A DNA stretch of 64,000 bases from JAAYRQ01 sp035647815 (GTDB taxonomy: Bacteria; Bacillota; Syntrophomonadia; Syntrophomonadales; Syntrophomonadaceae), in the NCBI GenBank assembly GCA_035647815.1, contig DASRMR010000028.1, positions 1-64,000 on the forward strand. Reading direction: 5' to 3'. This document shows positions 1 through 7,439 of the stretch, piece after piece. The notes under the pieces are model-generated. The model had not been told where the DNA came from and ran no database searches. It worked only from the letters and a program-made list of their open reading frames with translations. Numbering within the stretch: the stretch's first letter is position 1; every line of letters begins with the position of its first letter. Position numbers and translations under genes: made by a program.

Positions 1-4
1 TCAT
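1..4 (-). CDS. Start of a gene cut by the left edge
   Basis: Only the ATG start codon (bases 4-2) and one further base lie in the window. A strong AGGAGG-type ribosome binding site stands about six bases upstream (12-17 on the plus strand, read in reverse), so a minus-strand protein gene almost certainly runs out of the window to the left. Its product cannot be told. It is divergent from the structured RNA region to its right. Confidence 0.6.
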
Positions 5-199
5 AATAATTCCTCCTTATTAGTTTTATGTAAGTGATTAGTATTATCGACTATTATAGGATTATTTTAAGGAAAAGAGTAGGCGTCTATGTTTTTAATG
101 CGGATATATTTTCCTTGTATAATTCGCAACATATTAAAATATAAGACTAATTCTTCAAGGCACTTACTATAATAATCGTTATGTAATACCGTAACGAGT

Positions 200-822
200 A
201 ATAAGGGAGCTTAAGTAGGTGCTCCCCTGATTACCTACCCTAACCATCAAAGAAGGATTCCGTAAGCATGGAGGAATACTTCTTCTCGTAGTTGGAGGCG
301 GTAATTCTTATCCGCCCAGAAATCATCCCCGTGACTACCGAGCGTGCGAAGCTTAAGATATTCCCCGCGAGGTAGGGACGCCAGGCGGATAGAATTAGGG
401 CCGGAAACGAAACAGATAACATTACTAATACGAAGGTAATTACACATAAGCGATAAAGCTAAAGGGGATGTCCTACTTAGGCGACTGAGTAAGAAACGGT
501 TAGGTTATCGCCTACCACCAATGTAATAAGAGGAATTGGCGTAGGCCAAATTCCTTTCCATTAATAGATCTAAGATATTCTCAGGGGAGAATATCAACCA
601 TAAAAACACTTCTCACAACAGATAACAAAACAAACGGGGAGCTGATGACTGCGTAATATGTAAATAAAAGCGGAGGCGATAGCCTACCGCATCAGATGAA
701 TTTGGAGCAGTCTTGAGCGGGCGAGGCAGGAGGCGAAGGTCTCTACTACACTAAGCATGAGATCATTCCTTAATCTTTTTAACTTGGGTAGTAGTGACCG
801 CAGCCGGGGACTTGAATGATAG
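200..822 (+). ncRNA. Large structured noncoding RNA, possibly OLE class
   Basis: No convincing coding frame covers this stretch, but many helices can be drawn on the plus strand. They are 205-210/221-226; 252-261/273-282 with one mismatch; a long-range helix 302-316/384-397 with one bulge, enclosing 335-339/371-375; 474-480/485-491 capped by a GCGA (GNRA) tetraloop; 498-504/511-516; 531-540/545-555; a perfect 9-bp hairpin 574-582/587-595; 670-677/682-690; and 738-749/788-799. Probable pseudoknots are 215-220 with 233-238, and 762-768 with 814-820. The GNRA loop on this strand supports plus-strand transcription. The length (about 610-620 nt) and the clostridial host fit OLE RNA (ornate, large, extremophilic); ROOL, GOLLD or a new class are alternatives. 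The class is inference; the dense structure is seen directly. Exact ends are uncertain. Confidence 0.6.
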
Positions 823-854
823 TGGAGAAATCCTCTGAAAGCCAAAAATCTCCT

Positions 855-905
855 TTGGATATAAATCTTATTCTTCACATATTATGGTACATTATAAGTG
901 AAGAA
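855..905 (+). promoter_or_regulatory. Promoter with 15-bp inverted repeat (possible operator)
   Basis: A TTGGAT (855-860) and a TATTAT (880-885) lie 18-19 bases apart. The arms 871-885 and 891-905 form an imperfect inverted repeat around GGTAC, with a perfect outer TTCTTCAC/GTGAAGAA core. The repeat overlaps the -10 region, so it could be a repressor site or a 5' hairpin in the transcript of the short reading frame at 937. This is inference from position only. Confidence 0.4.
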
Positions 906-936
906 GAATTAAAAATATTTAAAGGAAGGAAAAGTT

Positions 937-1053
937 GTGAGAAAACAATTAAAGGGATTTGTTGTAGGGTTGATAGTAGCTATTGTATTGACAAGCACAA
1001 CGGTTGGAGCTGAAGTAATAAAAAACATTTTATATAAACTTAGTATTTGTTGA
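937..1053 (+). pseudogene. Remnant of a secreted stalk-domain (copper amine oxidase-like) protein
   Basis: A GTG start with an AAGGAAGG ribosome binding site seven bases upstream opens a 38-residue frame. It begins MRKQLKGFVVGLIVAIVL and continues through TSTTVGAEVIKNI, which is a typical secretion signal (basic start, hydrophobic core, small residues before the cleavage site). This N-terminus resembles clostridial copper-amine-oxidase-like stalk-domain proteins, but the frame stops after a few more residues and no continuation is visible in other frames before 1283. The intact RBS and signal with a missing body suggest a truncated gene. A genuine short secreted peptide is the alternative. 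Confidence 0.5.
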
Positions 1054-1283
1054 TATAAAATCTAGTTTAGAGTTATAGGGATATCTATAAAATTAGATAT
1101 TGAACATATTTGGAGTTTTCTATCAAAAGGTATAAGTTTAAACATGTTATATTATCACAATAAGAATTGAATGAAATTCATAATATTTAAGAAAAAGTAA
1201 ATTTGTAAGCCCTATCAGAGCTGATAAAACAGATAATATAATAACTTTTTTAAACTTAAGATAATCTGAAAGAAGGTAAGGTA

Positions 1284-2393
1284 ATGGAGTTTAAAAAAAA
1301 TAATCTGTTTCAATTTGCAACAAGTGAACTTTCTCAAGATGCGATGATTTGCTGGATATGTAATAACTATAATTTTAAATCAGACAACATAAAATTATAT
1401 AATTTAGCTAATGAGATTATTCATTTATTTTTAGGTGATATAAACATAAATATTAACGATAATATTAGAATTTTGAGACAATTTAAAAACATTGATGTAT
1501 TACTAGTATTAAATAATAAATATGCAATTATTATAGAAGACAAGACATATACATCTGAACACAATAATCAAATAAATAAATACAAAAATATGTTAATTAA
1601 CAAGATGCATGAAGAAGAGCGGAAGTTTAATAATTTACCAATTTTCAAACAAGAAGATATTAGAACAGTTTATTTAAAAACTGGTTTTCATTATCCATTA
1701 GACGAATTAGTTAAAGCTGATCATAAGATGAATGGAGAAGAATTATATAATCTTTTAATAAAATACGAAAATGAATCGGAAATACTAGATGATTATATTG
1801 TGAAATTAAAATTTGATTTGGATCGATATAAAAAAATTGAAGATGAGTATATTCAAGGCAAAGTCGAATCAGTTTTAAAACATTACTATGGACAATATTT
1901 ACTTTTAAAAGATATGTTTGGTCAAATGAATTCTTTTGCTCATGGCTCTAGTTATGGACGTCCATGGTCAAATCACGTTATTGAAGCTATACCATATGAA
2001 AACGATATTGGAGGAAAAAACACAAGTAGATATTTCTCTGTTTTTTGTCGTATAGATAAAAACAAAAATGGTTATTATGCGTCAATTAGGCAATATGATA
2101 ATAAATTTGATAAGAAAAATATTCATATGGTAAATCAAAAGAAAGATGCTTTTAATAAACTGCGAAATATATTTAATGAGACATGTGAATCAATTGATAA
2201 ATTAAAAAATGAGACAAGTGAACTGAGATATAAATTAGGTGGAAATAAAGGTGGATATTATGAAAGTGAATTTGGAGTTTTTTTCTTAGGTGATAAGAAT
2301 AATCAAATTGCTATAAAAGAATTTGTTGAAATATTTCACGAATTTTTGCCCAATTTTAAATCTAACCTAAAGAAGGAGTTTTTTTATAATTAA
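1284..2393 (+). CDS. PD-(D/E)XK nuclease superfamily protein
   Basis: This 369-residue protein has the layout of the PD-(D/E)XK nuclease family PF14281: an N-terminal ATSELSQDA-type motif (about 12-20) followed by the catalytic core with Asp71 on one strand and Glu85-Asp86-Lys87 on the next (IDVLLVLNN then AIIIEDKTYTS), the expected D-(X)n-ExK arrangement. The rest is lysine- and asparagine-rich without a recognisable partner domain, ATPase or methylase. The ATG follows AAGAAGGTAAGG. The gene stands alone between a gene remnant and a terminator and looks more AT-rich than its neighbours, which suggests horizontal transfer. Proteins of this family often sit in defence islands; an anti-phage role here is inference. 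Family assignment is fairly sure, biological role is not. Confidence 0.75.
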   Translation: MEFKKNNLFQFATSELSQDAMICWICNNYNFKSDNIKLYNLANEIIHLFLGDINININDNIRILRQFKNIDVLLVLNNKYAIIIEDKTYTSEHNNQINKYKNMLINKMHEEERKFNNLPIFKQEDIRTVYLKTGFHYPLDELVKADHKMNGEELYNLLIKYENESEILDDYIVKLKFDLDRYKKIEDEYIQGKVESVLKHYYGQYLLLKDMFGQMNSFAHGSSYGRPWSNHVIEAIPYENDIGGKNTSRYFSVFCRIDKNKNGYYASIRQYDNKFDKKNIHMVNQKKDAFNKLRNIFNETCESIDKLKNETSELRYKLGGNKGGYYESEFGVFFLGDKNNQIAIKEFVEIFHEFLPNFKSNLKKEFFYN

Positions 2394-2410
2394 AGATTAT
2401 AAATTATATG

Positions 2411-2450
2411 ACAAGGATAGAGTGTGCTTTATACTTTATCCTTGTTTAAT
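2411..2450 (+). terminator. Intrinsic terminator after the nuclease gene
   Basis: A perfect 9-bp stem (2411-2419 with 2437-2445) with a 17-base loop is followed by a T-rich run, just after the nuclease stop codon. Confidence 0.6.
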
Positions 2451-2603
2451 TTTCTTTCTCTATATTTGGATTTCAATATCTTTAATAGTGCAATTAGAAG
2501 TGATTAACATGGGTTTTCCCTGTACCTACCGGATTATGTAAGAACAAGCCATTTCAACCTAGAATGGTATCGGAGAAAATAAAAATAACTCAGAAAAGTT
2601 ACG

Positions 2604-2637
2604 AGCAGGCCAGATTCATTTTTGAAGTCGGCCTGCT
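2604..2637 (-). terminator. Hairpin terminator downstream of the small ORF
   Basis: AGCAGGCC (2604-2611) pairs with GGCCTGCT (2630-2637). It lies about 35 bases past the stop of the minus-strand small gene. Its T-tract is weak on both strands, so it may serve either direction. Confidence 0.5.
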
Positions 2638-2672
2638 TACTTTATACTATGTTAGTATGTTTTTCAGTTTAA

Positions 2673-2819
2673 TTACTCGGTTAATTCATCAGCTAGTGCT
2701 TTGCTTTTTTCGGATAAAATCATAGCTAAGCTAGCTGCATCCTTATTTTTCCCCAAGATAAGAGTAGAAGCTAAATCCGCCAATAAAGTCTTTAGTTCCA
2801 TAAGTAGTTTAGTTACCAT
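2673..2819 (-). CDS. 48-residue small protein of unknown function
   Basis: An ATG at 2819 lies just downstream of a GGGAGGTAG ribosome binding site. The frame of 48 codons begins MVTKLLMELKTLLADLAS and ends SKALADELTE. It is predicted to be an amphipathic, alpha-helical, alanine/leucine/lysine-rich cytosolic peptide with no signal or membrane segment. The hairpin at 2604-2637 follows it. I do not recognise a family. The strong RBS, the following hairpin and balanced coding-like composition argue that it is real; a chance frame remains possible. It is divergent from the secreted stalk-domain gene at 3038. Confidence 0.55.
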   Translation of the reverse strand: MVTKLLMELKTLLADLASTLILGKNKDAASLAMILSEKSKALADELTE

Positions 2820-3037
2820 GTCTTATCTACCTCCCTATTATAAGTACTTTTAAATATCTATATTACTATTGTATTTAATATTAACAATAATTTGTACTAA
2901 AATCTAGAATTTTTTTGTTTTATCAAGCTTTATTGGTTATATGAGTTAGTTTCTTCTCCTATATAAGTCTTAATGTTATACTTTTAGTTAGAGGTTTTTT
3001 TAAAAAACCTACTATTTTTCATAAAGGAGTGAGGCGC

Positions 3038-4255
3038 TTGAGAATACGCCGTATATTTTTTCTTAGTATTCTAATAGTTCTATTTGCATCTGTTCCAGCT
3101 TTCGCTAGTATTAATTTTGAAGTAAATGGCACACCATTTAAGCCTAATGCTGATTATGTGTTAAATAATGGAGTCACTTATATTGAATCTAGCTTAATTA
3201 ATACTGTAATGGGCGCTGATGTCGATGTTACTGATCAAGATGTTGTAATTACGCATAATAATGATAAGCTTGTGCTTACCATAGGACATAGTAATGCATT
3301 ACTAAATAATGATAACATTAATTTATCAGCTACACCATATCAAAGCAATGGAATAACTATGTTGCCCCTAAGAACTGTCTTGGATAATATGGGTGCAAAA
3401 ATTGGTTGGAATGAAGCTGAAAGTACTGTACTTATTGACTATGTAGAAACTAGAAATGATATGTTAGCAGATGACCTTTTAGTTGAAACTTCACAATTAA
3501 TGAACAATTTACCATCATATGATATGGATGGTACCATGAAAATGCAAATGATGATGTCAGGGATTGAAGAAGAAGGTTTCCCCCTAGAAATAGCTATGGA
3601 AACTGATTTATATGCCCATTACGAAATGGAGCCTTTAACAGTTTACATAAAGCAAAAGGTTAAAATGGGTGATATACCTGGAATGCCACCTGAAGCTGCT
3701 GATACTGAAGTAGAGTCAGTATTAATGGAAGACAAATATTATATCAATATGCCTGGAGAAGGTTGGATCATAATGGATTTAGGTCCATTGGGTCTAGATG
3801 AATTAATGCAATCTTCTTTAAATCAAGATCCTGCGGAAATGCTAAAACAAATGCAAGATTTCGGAATGATTTCTAACTATGGTAATGATGTAACAATTGA
3901 CGGGCAAAAATATTGGGTAATAAATGTCACTATAGACCAAGATAAATTCAATGATGAGTTTGAAAACATTATGTCTCAATTCCCAGTACCACAAGATGAA
4001 TTTGCCGACATATTGAGCAGTATGAGTTTAGCCATGGATTACAGTAGCCTAATTAACACTACGACCTTAATGACTGATTATATTGATATGGACATGACTA
4101 TGGGTACGTCTATGGCATCACCAGAAGAGAATAGTTCAGAAGTTTTGGATATGACCATGAAGATGAATGGCAGGTTTAATATTAAAGAAGCAGCAAAGGA
4201 CTTTGTTCTTCCTGATTTAAGTTCAGCTGTTGAATTACCTCTTTTAACTGACTAA
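3038..4255 (+). CDS. Secreted copper amine oxidase-like (stalk) domain protein
   Basis: The product has a signal peptide (MRIRRIFFLSILIVLF, cleavage after AFA near residue 23). Next comes a copper amine oxidase N-terminal-like stalk domain (about 24-135, with the MLPLRTVLDNMGAKIGW motif), then a Met/Asp-rich domain of about 270 residues resembling LppX/DUF6612-type lipoprotein folds. It should act outside the cell, probably wall- or membrane-associated; no catalytic site is visible. The frame is open from a GTG at 3029, but that codon lies inside the AAAGGAG ribosome binding site. The TTG at 3038, eight bases further on, gives the correct signal peptide and was chosen. It is a single gene ending in a strong terminator. 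Confidence 0.75.
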   Translation: MRIRRIFFLSILIVLFASVPAFASINFEVNGTPFKPNADYVLNNGVTYIESSLINTVMGADVDVTDQDVVITHNNDKLVLTIGHSNALLNNDNINLSATPYQSNGITMLPLRTVLDNMGAKIGWNEAESTVLIDYVETRNDMLADDLLVETSQLMNNLPSYDMDGTMKMQMMMSGIEEEGFPLEIAMETDLYAHYEMEPLTVYIKQKVKMGDIPGMPPEAADTEVESVLMEDKYYINMPGEGWIIMDLGPLGLDELMQSSLNQDPAEMLKQMQDFGMISNYGNDVTIDGQKYWVINVTIDQDKFNDEFENIMSQFPVPQDEFADILSSMSLAMDYSSLINTTTLMTDYIDMDMTMGTSMASPEENSSEVLDMTMKMNGRFNIKEAAKDFVLPDLSSAVELPLLTD

Positions 4256-4291
4256 ATCGTCAGCCGAAAGGTTCTAGTAAAAATATGAATT

Positions 4292-4323
4292 AAAAAAGGA
4301 TCAGTCTAGACTGATCCTTTTTT
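4292..4323. terminator. Bidirectional terminator
   Basis: A long perfect inverted repeat built on GGATCAGTCTAGACTGATCC is flanked by A and T runs. It separates the convergent stalk-domain and mrp genes. Confidence 0.85.
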
Positions 4324-4333
4324 GTGACGATAT

Positions 4334-5182
4334 TTATTCAAATTTTTTAATAATCTTGCTTGCAATTCCCTGGATAACTTCCGATTCATATTCCTCGGTT
4401 TTACCTTGGTCAATTAATTGGTTAAGATCAGAATCCCAAGGTAAGCCACCTAAAAATTCTATCCCTGTTTCTTCTGCAACTTTATCCCCTTGGCTCTTAC
4501 CGAAAATCTCTAGTTTTTCATTACAATGGTTACATATTGCATAACTCATGTTTTCTACTAATCCTAAAATAGGAACATTCATTTTTTGAGCCATATTAAT
4601 AGTCTTTTTTACTACCATAAAGGCCAAATCTTGAGGTGATGATACTATTACTATCCCATTTATCGGCAATGTTTGCATTACTGTTAATGGTACATCACCA
4701 GTTCCTGGAGGCAGGTCTACTACCATATAGTCAAGATCTCTCCAATCTACTTCACCCCAGAATTGATTGACCGCACCTGCTAATAAAGGACCTCTCCATA
4801 CTACTGGATCATCCTCATTAGGTAAAAAGAAGTTTATAGACATAAGTTTAATGCCAGTAGCAGTAGTTGGTGGTACAATACCGTATTCACTAGCTTTTAG
4901 ACCTTGTTCATTAGTAACACCAAAAGCTCTTGGCTGGCTAGGTCCGGTAATGTCGGCATCTAAGATACCGACCTTTTTGCCTTGTTTAGCTAAATTACTA
5001 GCAATTAAAGCTGTAACGGAAGATTTTCCTACTCCACCCTTACCGCTCATTACCACGATTACATTTTTGATATTGTTCATAGCACCTAATAAACTTTGTT
5101 CTTCTTCTCCAGCTACCTCGCTGTCATCAAGATTAATTCTTGTACCCTGATTAGTGGATTGTTTTTTACTTTGTTCAGACAT
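4334..5182 (-). CDS. mrp: Mrp/NBP35-family ATP-binding Fe-S carrier
   Basis: This is a P-loop ATPase of the Mrp/ApbC/Nbp35 group that assembles and delivers [4Fe-4S] clusters. The deviant Walker A GKGGVGKSS follows a short polar leader, the switch region is DADITGPSQPRA, the Walker B-like stretch is MVVDLPPGTGD, and a CxxC (ICNHCNEK) near the C-terminus is the cluster-bridging pair at the dimer interface. I chose the ATG at 5182 because AGGAAGGAG lies seven to eight bases before it; the frame extends upstream without an RBS. It lies 40 bases downstream of the YaiI-family gene on the same strand, so co-transcription is likely. Confidence 0.9.
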   Translation of the reverse strand: MSEQSKKQSTNQGTRINLDDSEVAGEEEQSLLGAMNNIKNVIVVMSGKGGVGKSSVTALIASNLAKQGKKVGILDADITGPSQPRAFGVTNEQGLKASEYGIVPPTTATGIKLMSINFFLPNEDDPVVWRGPLLAGAVNQFWGEVDWRDLDYMVVDLPPGTGDVPLTVMQTLPINGIVIVSSPQDLAFMVVKKTINMAQKMNVPILGLVENMSYAICNHCNEKLEIFGKSQGDKVAEETGIEFLGGLPWDSDLNQLIDQGKTEEYESEVIQGIASKIIKKFE

Positions 5183-5222
5183 ATATATCTCCTTCCTAGT
5201 AATTATTAATTTATTATACACC

Positions 5223-5651
5223 TTAATCAATTAGTTTTTCTAAATTGTTTTTAAATCTTTTATCATCAGACTTCTTGCGTTTCTTACTATGGGCTACTTT
5301 AAGCCCTGCCGACCTTGCTTTAAAATTAATATGTCTTTGCATTAATAAAGTATCAATGTTGTCTAAAGTATATATTTTTCCATTAGGATTAATAGCTTTA
5401 GCATTTTTCCCTAAAACCATTGAAGCTAATCCGTAATCTTGTGTTATTACTATATCATTAGCAGAAGTCCTGTTTACAATAGCATAGTCAGCAGCTTCTG
5501 GATTATCATCTACTATTACGACTTCTGAATAAGTACTAGAAATAATATGATTAATATTAGAAATCATTATTACAGGTATTTGGTTGCTCTTAGCTACCTG
5601 TTCGATAATATCTTTTACTGGGCAAGCATCAGCATCGACAATTATTCTCAT
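5223..5651 (-). CDS. YaiI/YqxD-family protein (DUF188)
   Basis: This 142-residue protein matches the UPF0178/DUF188 family (YaiI in E. coli, YqxD in Bacillus). The start MRIIVDADACPVK is the family signature, and acidic residues recur in VVIVDDNPEAAD and VITQDYGLA, in a PIN-like nuclease arrangement. The basic C-terminal tail (HSKKRKKSDDKR) suggests nucleic-acid contact. Biochemical function in the family is not established; RNA or DNA binding is inference. The ATG is preceded by GAGGGAG. It is the first gene of a probable two-gene unit with mrp. Confidence 0.88.
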   Translation of the reverse strand: MRIIVDADACPVKDIIEQVAKSNQIPVIMISNINHIISSTYSEVVIVDDNPEAADYAIVNRTSANDIVITQDYGLASMVLGKNAKAINPNGKIYTLDNIDTLLMQRHINFKARSAGLKVAHSKKRKKSDDKRFKNNLEKLID

Positions 5652-5857
5652 ATTGCTCCCTCTTAAAATTCTAAGTTTCCAAATATATATTAATTAATCT
5701 TAACAGTTTTGCCATAAAATATCTCCTAATTATGTTTATTTCAGCAAAGTCAAGAATGCTATTAATATGTTATAGTTACAAAGAATCAAAGCTTTTCTTG
5801 TAAGTAATTCATAGCTTCAATCGTATCATATTATGAACTGATGGGGAGCTGGTTTTT

Positions 5858-6454
5858 TTGGTCACCGATGAAATGCTTGCCATCCAAACTTTAGATGGAG
5901 AGCTATTAGCGTTTGAAGAATTAGTAAACCGCTATAAAGGTTCGGTTTTTTCGATTGTTTATAGAATGGTTGGACAATATCAAGAAACCGAAGACATTAG
6001 TCAAGAAGTCTTTATTACCGTATTCCAAAAATTATATCAATTTGATACAAAGAAAAGATTTGGACCATGGATACATAAAATTGCCGCTAATACTGCTATA
6101 AGTTACTTAAGAAAAAATAGAAAAGTTGTTACCTTAAGTTTTGATGAAACATATATAAAAGCTAATAATGAATATCCTTTATTACAAGTTGTTGACCCAG
6201 AATTTACTATAAAACATCAAGAATTAAAAGAAGATATTCAAAATGCTATTAAAAATTTATCTGACAACTACAAAATGGTAATTGTACTTCGTTATCAACT
6301 TGAATTAACTAATCAAGAAATAGCTGAAACATTAGAAATTACTAAAGAAAATGTGGAAGTTAGAATTCACCGGGCTCGCAAGGCTTTGCGTAAGGAGTTA
6401 TTAAAGTACTGGGAAGAAAGGGGGATAAAAGGTGAATTGTCAACTGGTAAATAA
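5858..6454 (+). CDS. ECF RNA polymerase sigma factor
   Basis: This 198-residue sigma-70-family factor of the extracytoplasmic function type has region 2 (about 18-85, with the promoter-melting segment ETEDISQEVFI) and region 4 (about 125-185, helix-turn-helix LTNQEIAETLEITKENVEVR), and no region 1 or 3. It would direct RNA polymerase to a small regulon. The start is a TTG nine bases after GGGGAG. The next gene overlaps it by 23 bases and encodes a zinc-finger anti-sigma factor, so the pair is translationally coupled and forms a classical envelope-stress switch. The upstream 200 bases hold the promoter, possibly autoregulated. Confidence 0.92.
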   Translation: MVTDEMLAIQTLDGELLAFEELVNRYKGSVFSIVYRMVGQYQETEDISQEVFITVFQKLYQFDTKKRFGPWIHKIAANTAISYLRKNRKVVTLSFDETYIKANNEYPLLQVVDPEFTIKHQELKEDIQNAIKNLSDNYKMVIVLRYQLELTNQEIAETLEITKENVEVRIHRARKALRKELLKYWEERGIKGELSTGK

Positions 6455-7346
6455 ACATATCCTAGACTACTGTGACAATAAGCTGTCCCCTGAAACTAAG
6501 CAATTAATAGAAGAACATATCTTGGATTGCGCTACCTGTAAATCTGCTATTGATTTATGTAAAGCAGAAAATGCTGTTCTATATAATTTACCTATCCTTG
6601 AACCTGCAACTGATTTTACTGGCAAAGTAATGGAAGTTATTGAAAGCGATATTACTTTAAACACTTATAATAGTGGCAAATCTAAAAAATACTATAATAG
6701 ATATCTGTTGGCATTATTACCAATTGCAATATTAGTAGTCTTTTTAATTACGACTAACTTACCCGATAATTTTAAGCAGAACATAATATCTTCTCAAGCT
6801 GAAAATAGTGAAAACTTGATTACTAATTCTCCCCCTTTAGCTGAGAAACAAAAAATAACTGTGCCTGAAATAACTGATAAAGAAGAAATAAACCATAAAA
6901 TGGCGACATCTAGTGATGTTCTTTATGATAATCAAGTAAAAAATGACCCAAGAGTAAAACAAGATAATTCGAACCGTTCTGAAGAACTAGAAAAGTCTAA
7001 GGAAGAAAATTTTAACCATTTTAATTTAACTTTGCAAAATGTTCCCGATAAATTCCTATTACAAGAAGTGATAAAAAATCAAGACGATACTATTACATAT
7101 TCATATGTAGATACACTTAATGAAAATACTTTAGATATAAGTATAACTAAAGTTATAGCTGATGAACTACCAACTAACTTTGAAATTGCTAGCCAAGAGT
7201 TAAGGATTCTCGCAGCAAACGATCCTCCTAACCGCTTAAGCAAGGAGTTAGAATTTAATGAAAACTCATATATAGTTACATTCGAATCTAATCTTTCAGA
7301 AGAAGAAATAGTTAAGTTATGGTCATTAATCACTATTACAAATTAA
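6432..7346 (+). CDS. Membrane anti-sigma factor with zinc-finger domain
   Basis: The N-terminus carries a zf-HC2-type anti-sigma domain with His29, Cys33 and Cys36 (HILDCATC). One membrane span follows (about 91-108, LLALLPIAILVVFLIT), then an extracellular segment of about 195 residues: a low-complexity, lysine/glutamate/asparagine-rich linker and a folded C-terminal part. The protein should hold the ECF sigma factor at the membrane and release it on an outside signal. The start is GTG, within the end of the sigma gene. The sensory domain at the C-terminus is not one I recognise, so the signal is unknown. Confidence 0.85.
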   Translation: MNCQLVNKHILDYCDNKLSPETKQLIEEHILDCATCKSAIDLCKAENAVLYNLPILEPATDFTGKVMEVIESDITLNTYNSGKSKKYYNRYLLALLPIAILVVFLITTNLPDNFKQNIISSQAENSENLITNSPPLAEKQKITVPEITDKEEINHKMATSSDVLYDNQVKNDPRVKQDNSNRSEELEKSKEENFNHFNLTLQNVPDKFLLQEVIKNQDDTITYSYVDTLNENTLDISITKVIADELPTNFEIASQELRILAANDPPNRLSKELEFNENSYIVTFESNLSEEEIVKLWSLITITN

Positions 7347-7439
7347 TATAAACATTCCCCTAATCCAAGTTTTTATGACAAAAGTATTGTTTTTTATACT
7401 TTATTACATTATCGTATTAAATACAGGGGGGGAAGTTTC

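Noticed and set aside
240..447. Two minus-strand reading frames of 60 and 66 codons inside the structured RNA
   Set aside because: No ribosome binding site, composition unlike local genes, and they overlap each other and the RNA helices.
200..822. RNase P RNA, tmRNA or group II intron
   Set aside because: The conserved ACAGAAA-type core of RNase P, the tmRNA alanine acceptor ends and an intron domain V hairpin are all absent.
816..1013. Plus-strand 65-codon frame over the promoter and signal-peptide remnant
   Set aside because: It is out of frame with the well-supported GTG frame at 937 and covers the promoter; it has no RBS or family match.
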